Notes: a model not told the origin generated them from the letters alone. A DNA stretch of 64,000 nt from Tupaia tana (GCA_026018925.1 JAKSZU010000004.1:42236233-42300232), one strand, 5' to 3'; positions 35,821 to 47,794 are shown, numbered from the stretch's first letter. Program-made: numbers and translations.

Positions 35821-37479
35821 AAACTAAGTCCCCTCTGCCATTGTCCAGTCGTTTTGTCAGTTTAATTTACCACTAGAGAAAAGGATGGGACAAAAGTTGA
35901 AACATGCTTTTTATTCTTCTTTTTATTTTTTTTCTCTCTCTTTTTAATGGGGAGAAAATCAAGTGACAGTATGGCTCTGCCAGCTGTGAAGAGCGGCTGG
36001 TACTTGTGCTGCCTTATCCCCTGTTTGTGAGATAGGTCTAAAGCAACTAAAGACAGCTGATACAATGAGATGAGGATGGAGAGGTGAGGGAGAAGAAAAT
36101 CAGTGCCAGATGAAAACAGAAGAAAAAGAACAAATGGTGCCCAGAAAATGTCCAATTTCAAAATGTCCATTTTTATCTTTATTTTTCTAATTAGCACAAA
36201 GTCATACTCTTTCTTTTTCCTCCTTCTGTTCACTAAAGAAAATGTGATGAAAATGGATAAAAATGAAATCTCTGCCTTATGTGCAGTATACAATTCTAAA
36301 TACCTGCCAGGCTCAACTAAAGCATTGCAACATTCTCTTCTGGCTATTTTTATTTCTGTTTCTTTTTCTTCTTTTCCTCATTTCTCTACTCACCCACCCC
36401 CACTAGGACAGTGGAAAGAAAGGATTTATTCTCTGCACACAGAATTGTGTGGAACTCAAAGGAAACATGACTTTGGCTACGACTCTGAGGGGGCATGTCG
36501 CAGAAGTGTAGGAGAGTGTGAGCATTTGCTGGTAGAAGCCTGGGAATAGGCTGGGTGGATGCAAGTGGTTTGAGCCCAGGATGTCATCATGCCCATAGTT
36601 AGATTTTTTTTAAAGATAATTTAAAATAGCTACTCATGACAACACATGGCCCAGACTTCATCGGCATTTTTATCCTGAGATCACTTGTTGTAAAGAGGCC
36701 CTTGAAATAGCATTTCAGTGCAAATGATGATGAAAAATGGAAAGGTGACACCATGAGAATGATTGATTTGGCTAAAGAACAAAGTAACAGGAAAAAATTA
36801 AATATGTATTTTAAATTAAATATTCCTTTCAAGTTCTTGTTGTTCCTAATTACCTACTATAGTACCCTCTGCATGATTTTGGTCATGTCAATGAAGATCA
36901 ATTTTGGCACTGTGGGGGCTGATGAACATTCTGAGACTCTACCCAGAAAGAGAGATGAAAGAGAACATAAGAATTCAAAGAATATTAGTGGGCTCAGCAT
37001 GTCTGAGAAGTTCATTACCAGCAAGTGCCTGAATAAGATGCAGTTGGTATTAGAATAATTCAGAAAATCAGTGGGTGAGCTGATATCTTTGGGAAAAGGA
37101 AGTTTAGGGTTTGAAAGGACAATCTCTCAATGTTATATAATGGCATTCACATCGAAATACTGACTTGGCAGATCAAACACTCAGATACTAGGTGGGAAAC
37201 TTGGAGGGTTCAGAAATTTTAAAAGTTAATTTAGCTAATGGAAATATTTCCTAAAACACAGTGAGGTCAATTACAACTAACAACCATAGATTGAGAAAGA
37301 TACCACAGAGATGCTAGGAATTAATAAGCCACAATATTTACCCTCAAAAAGCTGGTATTTTTAGGAACAAAAAGGCACTCAAACTGATTATTAGAATACA
37401 GCATGTTCACTGCAAATAACTGAAGTAATAGTGTGAACTGGGAACATCGCTGAATGGCACTACATCTAGTTTTTGACTC
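35821..37479. other. single-copy sequence with the longest open frames of the window
   Basis: Two overlapping opposite-strand frames (143 codons minus at 35862-36293, 148 codons plus at 36103-36549) are the longest here besides L1 pieces and SINEs. Both are rich in F/S/K from T- and A-rich DNA and have no motif I recognise. No splice or promoter context supports a gene. A CT-rich patch occurs at 36350-36400. Confidence 0.45.
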
Positions 37480-37850
37480 GGGTTAGAGAAGGCTTCTAGA
37501 ATTAGTGATGTCTAAATGGAATGTTAAACAATGCGTTGGAGTTAGCTGCCAATAAGAACAATATACACAAAGTCACGGAGACAAACAGAATAATCTACAA
37601 GTATGCAGAGACCTATAAAAATTTAAGTGGTGAAAAGGCATGCAGTGATGAGGTGCATGGTGTTTTGGAGATGAAGACAGAGAGGAAGGCAAGTGCAAAG
37701 TTGTGGGAAGTTCACGCTGTGCTAACAAGTTTGGAGTTATACTGAAGGCAAAGGGAAGTCAGTTTTTTATATTCCTTTGGTGCAATGTGAAAGGTTTCTA
37801 AACTTGTAGATTGGTAGACTGATCAGAATAAAAACAACACAAGCTGAAGA
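37480..37850 (-). mobile_element. L2 LINE 3' region relic
   Basis: Reverse-strand L2 order: ggttagagaaggcttctaga, gttggagttagctgccaata, ggagatgaagacagagagga and gcaaagggaagtcag. The frame at 37521-37745 is L2-derived. Confidence 0.6.
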
Positions 37851-37874
37851 TAGCATTTAAAATTCTAAGGTTTA

Positions 37875-38137
37875 GGAACCAGCAGTTAGCGTAATGGCTA
37901 TGTCGCTGGACTCCCACGTAGTTGACCGCGGTTCGAGTCCCGGACCCGGCGGCTTAAACTCACGCCGGGCATGTGTGCGTGTGTGCCCAAGATCCCGAGA
38001 GGAGAATGGAGGAGAAGGGATTGCGGCATGGCCATCCCCCTTGGGGGGTGATTTCTCGCTTTCTGTCTCTCTGTCTCTCTCTGTCTGTCTGGCGAGCGCA
38101 CGCGCCCTATAGCAAAAACCTCTCCAAAAAAAAAAAA
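37875..38137 (+). repeat. tRNA-derived SINE, type A, youngest and most intact
   Basis: Complete copy close to the consensus of all type A elements here, with most CpGs intact. Box A tagcgtaatgg at 37887-37897 and box B ggttcgagtcc at 37930-37940 fit polymerase III consensus. Ends cctctcc plus about 14 A. Flanks aattctaaggttta at 37861-37874 and 38138-38151 are a perfect target-site duplication. A good reference copy for the family. Confidence 0.97.
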
Positions 38138-38151
38138 AATTCTAAGGTTTA

Positions 38152-38964
38152 AATTTCAAATTTATATATATCTAATTGGTTTTGTTAATAACCTAGTTTT
38201 ATAATCAGTTATATTAGTAATTTTTCATTTGTTCTGGAGGGCAAAATAAAAGTCATGTCACCACTTTTTAGTTTGTGTAATTCTTATTCTACCAAAATAC
38301 AAACTATTGAAATCTAAATAAAATTGTGACAATACATAAACGCCAAGTACTATATTTTTCTTAAAGTCAAATAACTATAAAAATAGAATTCCATTATTAA
38401 GAATAAGAGTTACTAATACTGAAAGAATTAATTTAATATTATGCTCTATTGCTTATGGGAACTTGTAGACAATCAAGCTTAATTTTAGTGCAGTTGAAAA
38501 CTTTATTCTGAAAATAGTCTTGGTAGTTGACTGTCATGTTCATGAACAAAGTTTTTTTTTTTAAACTTTCAATAGTCTGACATTTGACATTTAGTACTTT
38601 TTTTTTAAATTCAAGTAGTTGAAAACTTAAGCAATATGAATTTTGCATGCACTATGATTAATAGGCAGGTATTTACCTAAGAAATCATTTAAGAAAGTGT
38701 GTAGGAAGAACACTAGTCTCAAGAGATGTTCTTTGAGAAAAAGGGGGGGGTAGTTCAGAGTTAATTAAATTTGGGAACTGTACAGTTTTAAGAGATTCAC
38801 GATGCACATTAGCATTTTAAAAGTTCTGAGGGAAAAAAAGCTGTTCTACTTTTCTGTATGCCTCATTTTCAAAATTCTTTAACTATATAACCTCTCTGGT
38901 TTTAAAGTGTTATTAACATTATCATCATGGTACTATTATTTATTGTTTATTTTTTGCCTAGGTT
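38152..38964. other. single-copy AT-rich sequence
   Basis: Nothing recognised. Confidence 0.45.
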
Positions 38965-39160
38965 TTAGCATAATAAATATGATCTGGTTTAATAATCCTC
39001 TAATTCAGAAGTTATGATACCGCTTATGTCCAAGGAACTCAGAGCTTTCATAAGGAAATGCCTAAAGTTTCACAAGGGATAAGCGGTTAAGGAAGGTTTG
39101 AATCCAGGACTATTGAGTTCCACAGCTAAACTCTTAGCCTTTATATCATACCACCTCATT
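38965..39160 (-). repeat. MIR SINE relic
   Basis: Reverse-strand MIR order: ctggtttaataatcctctaa, gataagcggttaaggaaggt, tttgaatccaggactattga and cctttatatcataccacct. Confidence 0.6.
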
Positions 39161-40161
39161 TAGAAAGAATTTGTTTTTTAACTCTTAGAAAAATGCTTTC
39201 TGAGATATCTGATACAACATTTCCCAGTTATTTCATATTCTTACTACTATCGCTACTTTAAATTTAGGCTATTGAGTGATTTTCTAAGTTACATTAGTCA
39301 ACACTACTGCATATACATAGCATAGCATGTAAAAGTTATTTAAATATGTACAAAACCTTTAACAGGATGAATTTCTAAAAGCTATATTAACAATAATCAT
39401 ATACAAAGGTTGTTATATTACATGTTCAAATAATTATTTCCAGTTTATAAAAACAATACCAACTTATGATACCCTCATTAAACTACTGGGGGCTTTCAAT
39501 TTTTTAAGGTAGTCTTTATCTAATCATGATCTTCCCATTAACTAATACTACTTTTTCATAGATTATAACAAAGACAGTCTTCTACATAATTACTCCTAAT
39601 TTCTAATGTGAACATAAATGCAACACGTAAGAGGTCTCTGAAATATACCACAAGAAGGTATTCTTTCATACAATAACATACCGAAGTTGAGGCATTTGGT
39701 TGTTACGAAAACTGTATTGCAGTGTGGTTTTTAAGGATTTATTTTAAACATTTCAAATAAATAACACTGCATACCATATAATGTTACAGCTAACACAGTT
39801 TTCTTCTAATTATTAATATTTGGAAGACATTTTTTTAAAGAATCAAATGAATATGAGTTAACTATAAAACAGAATTTTTTAAAATAAAATATTTATAACT
39901 AGGAATTAGTCATATAAACATAATTCTAACAAGAAACATACTGAATAAAAGGTTTTACCACTGGTATGATGCTTTTACGAGCGTTATTGAAATGGTTTAC
40001 TCCGTTTTGCCTTTGTTTTAAGTATTTAATGTGACACTTCCTCTTCTTCTAATACAAACATATACATGAATTAAATCTGTGGTTAAAACAACAACAACAA
40101 AAAAATGAATATTTCATTTCCCTATGGGCTTGAGTAACCCTATCTATGCTATTCTATTAAT
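39161..40161. other. single-copy AT-rich sequence
   Basis: Nothing recognised. Confidence 0.45.
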
Positions 40162-40564
40162 GTTGTGGAGAGAAGTTTTGTTACCAGCAAACTAAGTCTC
40201 TCTGTTTCTACTCACAGTCAATGAAACAAAAGGTAGAGGCTGGAAAAGAAAGAAGTTTATTTCTATAATTGGCAGACAGGCAGCAAGCACTATCAAACTG
40301 TCTCAAAAAGTTCAACCTGTTCTCAGTCTATACAAACTCAAGATAAGAGCACATGCAAATCATTCCTCACTACAATCAACCAACCAATGTAAATTACTCT
40401 TCTCTGAGTAATTATCCCAATTCCTGTTTTATTTCAAATACCTATTCCTGGTTTTTCATCTGACCATTCTTTCAACAGACCACATGAATCAGCACTTGGT
40501 CAGAATGGTCACAATGGAGGCCATTCTTAATTTCAAAATGGTTGCAATCCTGGCCCCGGCTTCA
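40162..40564 (-). mobile_element. probable solo LTR of an endogenous retrovirus
   Basis: About 400 bp bounded on the plus strand by tgttgtggagag and ccccggcttca, that is TG...CA on the minus strand. The minus strand carries a polyadenylation signal, AATAAA (near 40257-40262), and a possible TATA-like element upstream (gtatagactg). GC content is higher than the surroundings. No viral coding sequence is present. The family is not assigned, and no clear target-site duplication is visible. Confidence 0.5.
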
Positions 40565-40598
40565 GTAGTAAACTTATAAGGCATATAGAAACTACTAC

Positions 40599-40891
40599 AG
40601 TTTTGTTTTGCTTCGGTTTGGTTTTTGTTGTTGTTGTTTTTTGTTTTTTGTTGTTGTTTTGTTTTTAATTTGGGTACTTGCCCTTATCAGAGAGAGAAAT
40701 AGAAAAAGCACCACAAGCAGGCAGGGGGAAGCAAGAGGATGACCATGACACAGTCCCTTCTCCTCTAGGGATTTTGGGCATGTATGCATACATGCTAGGT
40801 CTGTTTTTCAAGTTACAAGATCTAGGATTCAAATCCTGTAGTCGATCATGTGGAAGCGAGTGCCTTAACCATCGTACCACCTGGCTGGCCA
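40599..40891 (-). repeat. old type A SINE
   Basis: GTT-repeat tail, then ccttatcagagagagaaata, cagtcccttctcctctaggg, attttgggcatgtatgcata, gattcaaatcctgtagtcga and a head ending cacctggctggcc. The middle is shortened. Confidence 0.8.
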
Positions 40892-41334
40892 TCTATTGCA
40901 GATTTTTATCATGGATAAAGTGACCATTAATATGTTTTAGGTGTTTTGCAAGTAACTCTGGAGCTCATAACCAAAATAATCAGAGTAAAAACAAACCTCA
41001 AATTTACCTAATAAGTCCTAACATTAATGCAAATCTAAGCTGACATTTTGTCTGGTTCAAAGAGAAACAAGAGCAAGAATAGTGTAGTGACTTTGATTTT
41101 AAGCTAATCTTTCCAATTTAAGAAATTGTCCTTCATTTCTAGTTATGCTATCTTACATTTTTGTCATTTAAATGATCTCTTTAAATTAAATAAATTTCCT
41201 GTTCTATCATTGATAGGTCTGAATCCCATTTTGCTGACCCAAATGAGAAGAAAAGGAGATTAAATTAAAAGTAATTGATGAAATATATAAGAAAGATAAG
41301 TCCAAGAAAAAATTAACATTTGTTATCTCTCATT

Positions 41335-41520
41335 CTTTACAAAGTATTTCTAATGTATAATTTAAAAGACCATGAGAGACATACAATATTTCCTTATTTC
41401 ACAGATGAAGAAACTGAGGATTAGAGAAGGTCACTATTCCAAGATGGTGCAATTGTTAATGAGACAAGGTTTCAAATTCAACCCTGTTTACTTCTGGAAC
41501 TCATACTCCATCTTCTTCAC
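41335..41520 (-). repeat. MIR SINE relic
   Basis: Reverse-strand MIR: tccttatttcacagatgaag, aaactgaggattagagaagg and ttcaaattcaaccctgttta. Confidence 0.75.
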
Positions 41521-41740
41521 CCATCTTTCTCCAAAAATAAAAAGAACCAGACAACTATCCAAGAGAGTTGAAAGGATAGGAAATAGTTTGGGAAAGGTTT
41601 TAAGTTCCTGGAATTACTCACTAGGTTTTATGATGACATTAACAGGACTAGGGGAACTGAAGATGTTTTACTCCTAAATTCTGAGACATTGACTGACTGT
41701 ACGTATGGGGGAAATAATAACCTGAAATCTTGGAAGAAGG

Positions 41741-42016
41741 GGGACCAGAAAGTGGTGTAATGGCTATGTTGCTGGACTCCCGTGTAGTTGACCATGGTTT
41801 GAGTCCCAGACCTGGTGGTTAAACTCAAACTGGGCACATGTGTGTGCATGGCCAAGATCCCAAGAGACTGGAAAAGAAGGGTTTGCGGCACGGCCATCCC
41901 CCTGAGGATGATTTCTCGCTTTCTGTCTCTCTGTCTCTTTCTTTCTGGTGAGCACATGCTCCCTATAGCAAAAACCTCTCCCCGCCCCCCCCCCAAAAAA
42001 AAGAAAGAAAAAGAAA
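41741..42016 (+). repeat. tRNA-derived SINE, type A
   Basis: Head gggaccagaaagtggtgtaatg, box B mutated to ggtttgagtcc, core gatcccaagagactggaaaa and tail ccctatagcaaaaacctctc followed by a C-run and A-rich repeat. Flanks gaaatcttggaagaagg (41724) and gaaatccaggaagg (42017) suggest its target-site duplication. Confidence 0.92.
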
Positions 42017-42542
42017 GAAATCCAGGAAGGTGTAAAGGAATGTATAACATGTATATTCCAAGTGCTAAGGTTCCAGGGTTCACTTAAAAACCACTACTAT
42101 GATCTTATCTAAAGGAAAAGTACAGGGTTTGCCAAATTGTGTGTAATGAGCAGTCACTACAGGTTATATACTTAGAGCTTTCTAGAGATTGTGGTTTTGC
42201 ATCTACTTAATTACTTTTTAACTTATACCTGAATTATTACCACAGTTATTCATTTTAATTTTTCTAGCTTCATTTGCAGCCTTTGGGCATGATATTATGC
42301 ATTTGAATTTACTGCATTTTGTTCTAAATATTTAAGACAATAACTTCAATTTTTCTGTATAATTCAATAAAATATGTGTGAGTGTATGCCATGCAATATG
42401 AGAATATACACACACACATAATATAAATATGTATAAGCCAAAGGGAGTTTAAAGGACTAGATAACGTGAATAGATAATTAAGTATGAAAGCACAGTATGT
42501 TAGCTTACACACAAAATGCTGAATGCTATAGAACTTTAAAGT

Positions 42543-42787
42543 GGGAGAGATTTTTGCTATAGGGCATGTGTGCTTGTCAGAGAGACAGAAAGAGAGAAAG
42601 TGAGAAATCACCCCCCCCAGGTGAGATAGATGGCCACTCCACAATCCCTTCTTCTCCATTTCCTAGCAGGATTAAAGGCACACACACACGCATCTGGCAT
42701 GAGTTTTAAGCCACTGGGTCCGGTACTCAAACCACGATCAACTACGTGGGAGTCAAGTAACGCACCATAAGACCATCTGCTGGGCCC
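42543..42787 (-). repeat. tRNA-derived SINE, type A
   Basis: Minus-strand: agatttttgctatagggcat, a CT/GA block, ggccactccacaatccctt, ttttaagccactgggtccgg and a head ending catctgctgggccc. It has no long A-tail on the left. Confidence 0.9.
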
Positions 42788-42905
42788 AAGGGAGAGATTT
42801 TATGAGTTAAAAAGTAGAGGCTAAATTCAAATCCAAGTGCTTCTATGCAATACGTGTTGCACCGAGTAATACATGTTTTATACTGTCTTTGACATGGCAT
42901 TTGCC

Positions 42906-42936
<31 letters not shown>

Positions 42937-43527
42937 ATTAGTCCCCTACGATAAAATGGACTTCTTAAGATCAAAGAACATGTATCATAACTTTAGGACT
43001 TGGCAGAACACCTGGTAATTTTTAGTACTCGGGGATGTTTGTCGAATAGATGGATGAAAAAATAAGTGAATGATCAGTTTACACAAAACACAAATGAACT
43101 TTTAAATGATGCAACATTTCTGTCAACCAGGATATCCCAGAGCTATCACTCCAGCTGGCTTTATACTGCCAACTACAAGCTTTTCTTAAGACAGATGTAG
43201 TAGGTCTTTCTTGTAAATCCGTTACAATCTAATTATTTTCTTTTGCAGAAAATTGGCTTTCTTTTAATTAGTCATAGTTTAAGAAAGAAAGAATCTGAAA
43301 TTACTTTGGAAAGTTGTTTTAAACAGCAGCACAAAAATAACAGTTCCAATTACATTGAGTTAAAGAAGGATTCTTTAAAAAAAAAATGTATTACGACTAG
43401 TCCCAAAGAGATTGTGACTTTTTTTTTAAGGTAGCACACTAAATAATAAATAATTCTGTAAAAAACTTAGATTTTCTTTAAATTTCAAAATTAAAATCAT
43501 CTACAGAAATTTACCACCAGGATGAGA
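42788..43527. other. single-copy sequence with a poly-T run
   Basis: A T-run of 24 lies at about 42908-42931, beside no recognisable retroelement. A short L2-like tail occurs at about 42985-43070 (gacttggcagaacacctggt). Confidence 0.5.
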
Positions 43528-43655
43528 ATATGTAAGCTCCATAAAGACAGAAAAATTTATTTAAAATTTGTTTATTTCACTCTTGGGCTCCAAGAGCCTA
43601 GAATATTATCTGGCTCATTAAAGGCATTGAATAAATATTTTTAAATGAATGAACA
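43528..43655 (+). mobile_element. L2 LINE 3' end
   Basis: Ending phrases aagctccataaagacag, tatctggctcattaaaggca and ttgaataaatatttttaaat are typical L2 3' sequence. Confidence 0.6.
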
Positions 43656-43790
43656 GAATTTACTGAGTTACATACAGCCAATACCAATGGGGCATTTTTT
43701 TATATTATAGATGAAAAATACTAACCTAGGAATTTGTTAAATGATGAACAATATTTATAGAAAGCCTACTATGAGCTAGGTATCATTCTA

Positions 43791-43869
43791 TTGGGTTGTC
43801 AGGAAAGTCATGACATATTTTTGCATAGAAAAACAGAAAAAATACATCATGACTTTCCCGACAACCTAA
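43791..43869. mobile_element. palindromic DNA element, family 1, best-preserved copy
   Basis: 79-bp palindrome. Left ttgggttgtcaggaaagtca pairs with right gactttcccgacaacctaa over nearly its whole length, around gcatagaaaaacag. Inserted after ttcta in L2 sequence. On the right, cag then ta follow, so one end may have drifted by a few bases. Confidence 0.88.
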
Positions 43870-44039
43870 CAGTAGCTAGGACTAGATCAATGAACAAAAT
43901 AGAATGCCTTTGCCCTCAGTGAGCTTACAGTCATACTGAAGGGCAAGAGAAAAAAAAATAGATTTAACTCTGGCTGAAGAGCATTTAAAAATTACCAATG
44001 CCTAGGACATCTCCCATATGCCTAGACCTCGGATTCTTA

Positions 44040-44150
44040 TTTATTTTTAAGAGACAAGATCTCAATGTTTCCCAGGCTAGCACTGTAATCCTCCTTCCTC
44101 AGTTTCTCAAATAGCTGAGACTACAGGTGTAGGCCATCACATCTAGCCTG
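44040..44150 (-). repeat. 7SL RNA-derived SINE monomer (FLAM-like)
   Basis: Plus-strand order tttttaagagacaagatctc, aatgtttcccaggctagcac, tcctccttcctcagtttctc, aaatagctgagactacaggt, gtaggccatcacatctagcc is the reverse of an Alu-domain monomer. Confidence 0.82.
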
Positions 44151-44590
44151 ATAGAATGAGTTTACCTGGAAACAGGTACTCGGAAAAAATACATACAAAC
44201 AGAGTCATAGAAAATAAATAAAAATAAATATGACTTAGGTAATTCTAATCTGTGTGAGTATGCTATATATATATATGTACTTTATGATAAGTTCTTGGGT
44301 AATTCTGATGTGTAGCTAGGAAAATGACTATCCAAAATAAATAAATAGACATAACATCATAAAGTATAATATCAGATAAGGAGTGCTATGAAACAAACAG
44401 GTGGGGGTAAAAGAAATTGGCAGGGGCTGCTAGATAGCAATGTGTCTATCTAAGGACAGCGTTCCAGGAACAGAAGGGTCAAGGGAACATGGTAGAAGAT
44501 TTTTTTTCCAAGGGGAATAGTGTTAGGAACCACTGCAAAGATTTTGTAATTTCATTCCAGCGTGATAGGAGGATATTGGGGGAATCTGAG

Positions 44591-45780
44591 TGTAGGAAAC
44601 ACTATCCAGCATAAGTTTCAAATACATCCCCTCCATACTGGCCGCCAGCTGCTCTGTAGAGAACATGTCGTAGAAGAGCATGAGTAGAAGCAGCAAGACA
44701 AAACCAAAAAGAAGGTAGGAGATGCTGGAGGCTTCATAGATCTTAGCAATGCAGTCAAGAACTATGATTCTTTACATACTATGATTTTAGAGAGGCTAAT
44801 GTGTCTACATGAGGGCAAAGGCCAGTCCAGGATGCTCCCAGGGTGTTCTGTGCAAGCCATGAAATGAATGGTGGTGCTATGCTTAAACCTCTGGGAGTCA
44901 CACAGTTGATGTATTTCCATGTAACAGCGAGACAGAAGATGGGCCTTGGTGACTTAAAATAGTATGCCAAAATAATCTATTCAGAGTTCTCTTTCCTTTT
45001 CACATGTATATATAGTGTTAATCATATGGACATAGCATACAAGTATATTTGCATAACCACATGCACAGCTATAAAATGCACTTAAGTCTACTGTCTTTTC
45101 TTCTTCTATGCTACAAAATACTGACCATAAAAGAGAAAAGAAAATAGAGGCAATACCGTATTATAATGCAGCTGTGTTCTATCTGCTGGTTCCAGAAATA
45201 GGAATCTGAAAATTCTTTAAAAGTAATAAAAGCTAAGAGAACTAAAAATGAAAGCACCATCAAAGACAGAAATGAAACTTTGATCAGATCATGAAATAAA
45301 CTGCTACCAAGTAGTAGCTTAGAAACAGTAAAGAAATTTTTAAGTTGGCTTTGTCTTAATTTTAAAGTCGCCACTGCTCTCTTAATAAAAATTGAATAAT
45401 GGTTGAGCTTCATTACTGTGCTTAATTTCCCGTACCATATCACATTCCCTCATTTTGTTCTATGCATCACTGTAAATTTGAAGCTATACGTTTTAACCTA
45501 AAATCATTCATAGTGTCATTCACAGTTTGTTTCATCATCTGTACTTTCTCTTTAAAGGCAATTTCACTTATATGCCTTTTAACTATAAATAAAACTTGAT
45601 CACTACTAGTTATATTAATTACAGTTATTATTTATGTGGCTATTTGTGAGACAAGGGTTTTGAGTAAAATAGTCTCAGTATATAGACAACACAAAAATAT
45701 CTGATGCATAGTTTAGATGACAGGAAATTAAGGGAAAGGAATTCTTCAGGAGCTAAAATTAAAAAAAAAAAAAAATACAT
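44591..45780. other. single-copy sequence
   Basis: The 110-codon minus frame at 45111-45443 is hydrophobic but has no recognisable family or supporting signals. Nothing else is identified. Confidence 0.45.
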
Positions 45781-45875
45781 GGGACCAGCAGTTAGTGTAC
45801 TGGCTATGTCGCTGGACTCCCATGTAGTCAACAGCACCTCAAGTCCCGAACTCAATGGCTTAAAACTCAGGCTGG

Positions 45876-45921
<46 letters not shown>

Positions 45922-46066
45922 AAGATCCTGAGAGGAGAATGGAGAAAGGATTGTGGCATGGACATTTCTGCTGGGGGGTGATTTCTCATTTTCTGTCTCT
46001 GCCTCTCTCTATCCTTCTGGCGAGTGCACGTGCCCTATAGCAAAAACCTCTCAAAAAAAAAATAAA
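45781..46066 (+). repeat. tRNA-derived SINE, type A, with internal (GT)n
   Basis: Head gggaccagcagttagtgtactg, box B lost (cacctcaagtccc), and a middle expanded as (GT)n at 45878-45919. It ends cctatagcaaaaacctctc plus an A-rich tail. Confidence 0.93.
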
Positions 46067-47135
46067 AATAAAAAAGTAAACAGAGAGGTATATCCTCAGT
46101 ACTCTCTTATCTTGAGAAGACTATTTTGAATATTTTAAGCCATTTCTGAAGGCAATAGGCAAAATGTGAGGACTGGAAAAGGTGGAAGGTTGGAATAATT
46201 ATTTTCAACTATACCAAGATTCTAAAAAAAAAAAGTAGTATCTTAGGTAAGTAAAAAAACAAACAAAATCCTCCTAAATAAAGAAATAGTGAGCATATTT
46301 TCTAGCTCAGGCCTTATAAATAGACCAAACAAATATCGTCAGGCTAGGTAAAAGAAAATATAGCCCAGATTTACGCTATTTACAAGAAAAATGCCAAAAC
46401 ATAAGTACATTAGAAGTTAAAATTCAAAGGTTATAAAAAGATATATCAGGCAAATCTAAACAGAATAAGTGTGACATAGTTATATTAACAGCAAAATATC
46501 TTATGAGGTAAAACAATAAAACAAACTATCACCACCACTACCACCAAAAACAGTAAAGTAGAAATAAACACTATATATTCATATACCGGTCAGTTTGACA
46601 GGGAAAAATGTACATTGCTTAATTTTGCTGCACCTATACTACAGCTTCAACATATTTAAACAAAAAATCAACATAGCTACTTTAATACAATAATAAATGT
46701 ATCACTAGAGTGGCAGGTGTTAATACAACTCTTTTGAAAATTTTTAGACTAATTAGAGTTAGGGGAAAAAAATTAGGAAAGTATGCCAAAGATGTGAACA
46801 GTTTAATTAATTAATGAGGTTGACTCTATGGTTATAAATGAATGTGCTCTCAATAGTTGGAAAGAATGCATTTTTCCAGGAGTCACTGAAACTTTAACAG
46901 AAATTAACATATACTAAGACTCTCAACTTTCATGATGACCATATTGTAACTATAAATACATTTGAAACCAAAAATAGATCTTTTTTTTGAAAACCTCATT
47001 TGTTGGAAATTTAATAGCATAATTCTATATATTATATGGGTTAAAGAAAAATTCACAATGGATAGACACACACAAACACACATATATACTAACAACAACC
47101 AGATACACTTCAGTAACAAGTCTTTAGTAATATAT

Positions 47136-47138
<3 letters not shown>

Positions 47139-47170
<32 letters not shown>
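47139..47170 (+). repeat. (CA)n microsatellite
   Basis: Sixteen or so CA units within the decayed L1. Confidence 0.92.
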
Positions 47171-47172
<2 letters not shown>

Positions 47173-47212
47173 AAAACAAGGTTCAGTAGTTTATAAAAAG
47201 ACTATTTCCCCT

Positions 47213-47446
47213 TGGGGCCAACAGGTAACATGGTGGTTAAAGCACTAGATTCCCACATGACTGACCACTGGCCCAGTCACATCAGGCACGTGTGTGCACG
47301 TGCCCAAACTCTTGAGCAGAAAATGGAGGAGAAGAGATTGTCGTTTGGCCATCCTGCCTGGGTGACTTCTCACTTTACTTCACTGTGTCTCTCTCTAGCA
47401 AGTGCATGCACCCTGTGGCAAAAACCTTAAAAAAAAAAAAAAAGAT
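47213..47446 (+). repeat. tRNA-derived SINE, type A (head internally deleted)
   Basis: Head ggggccaacaggtaacatggtgg. Box B and following bases are reduced to actggcccagtcacatc. The core aaaatggaggagaagagatt and tail gtggcaaaaacctt with poly-A follow. Confidence 0.85.
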
Positions 47447-47532
47447 AAAAAATTATTATTATCCCCTAAACACATGGTGCTTACTTAAGGATTCAATTAC
47501 TATAGCAATGTGTTAAAGAAGAAGTATATGAT

Positions 47533-47794
47533 GGGAACCAGCAGTGAGCATAATGGCTATGTCACTGGACTCCCATGTAGTCGACCGCGGTTCGCGTCCC
47601 GGACCCGGTGGCTTAAAATTCATGCCGGGCGCGAGTGCGTGCGTGCCCAAGATCCCGAGAGGAGAATGGAGGAGAAGGGATTGCGGTGTGACCATCCCCC
47701 CTGGGGGGTGATTGTTCGCTTTCTGTCTCTATGTCTCTGTCTGTCTGGCAAGCGCACGCGCCCTATAGCGAAAATCTCTCCAAAAAAAAAAAGA
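47533..47794 (+). repeat. tRNA-derived SINE, type A, young
   Basis: Many intact CpGs (tcgaccgcggttcgcgtccc). Box B has one change (ggttcgcgtcc). Flanks aagaagtatatgat at 47519-47532 and 47795-47808 are a perfect target-site duplication. Inserted in the L1 relic. The 112-codon frame is SINE plus flanking L1. Confidence 0.95.

Larger units (their letters stand above)
43740..44590 (-). mobile_element. L2 LINE 3' region, split by two insertions
   Basis: Reverse-strand L2 order: aagcctactatgagctaggt, [palindromic element], tcaatgaacaaaatagaatg, cctcagtgagcttacagtca, [7SL SINE], aaggagtgctatgaaacaaa, gttccaggaacagaagggtc. Old and diverged. Confidence 0.6.

Noticed and set aside
36103-36549. 148-codon plus-strand frame overlapped by a 143-codon minus-strand frame at 35862-36293
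   Set aside because: Low-complexity F/S/K-rich translation of A- and T-rich DNA, no recognisable domain, no promoter or splice context.
37887-37950. Functional tRNA gene suggested by box A and box B matches
   Set aside because: The head belongs to a dispersed SINE with a middle block, tail and target duplications; the folded acceptor stem and a conserved anticodon loop are not preserved as in a true tRNA.
41628-42083. 151-codon minus-strand frame
   Set aside because: Reads backwards through a type A SINE and its tail.
42908-42931. Poly-T run as the poly-A tail of a minus-strand retrocopy
   Set aside because: The sequence to its right shows no SINE, L1 or mRNA similarity that I can recognise, and no flanking duplication is visible.
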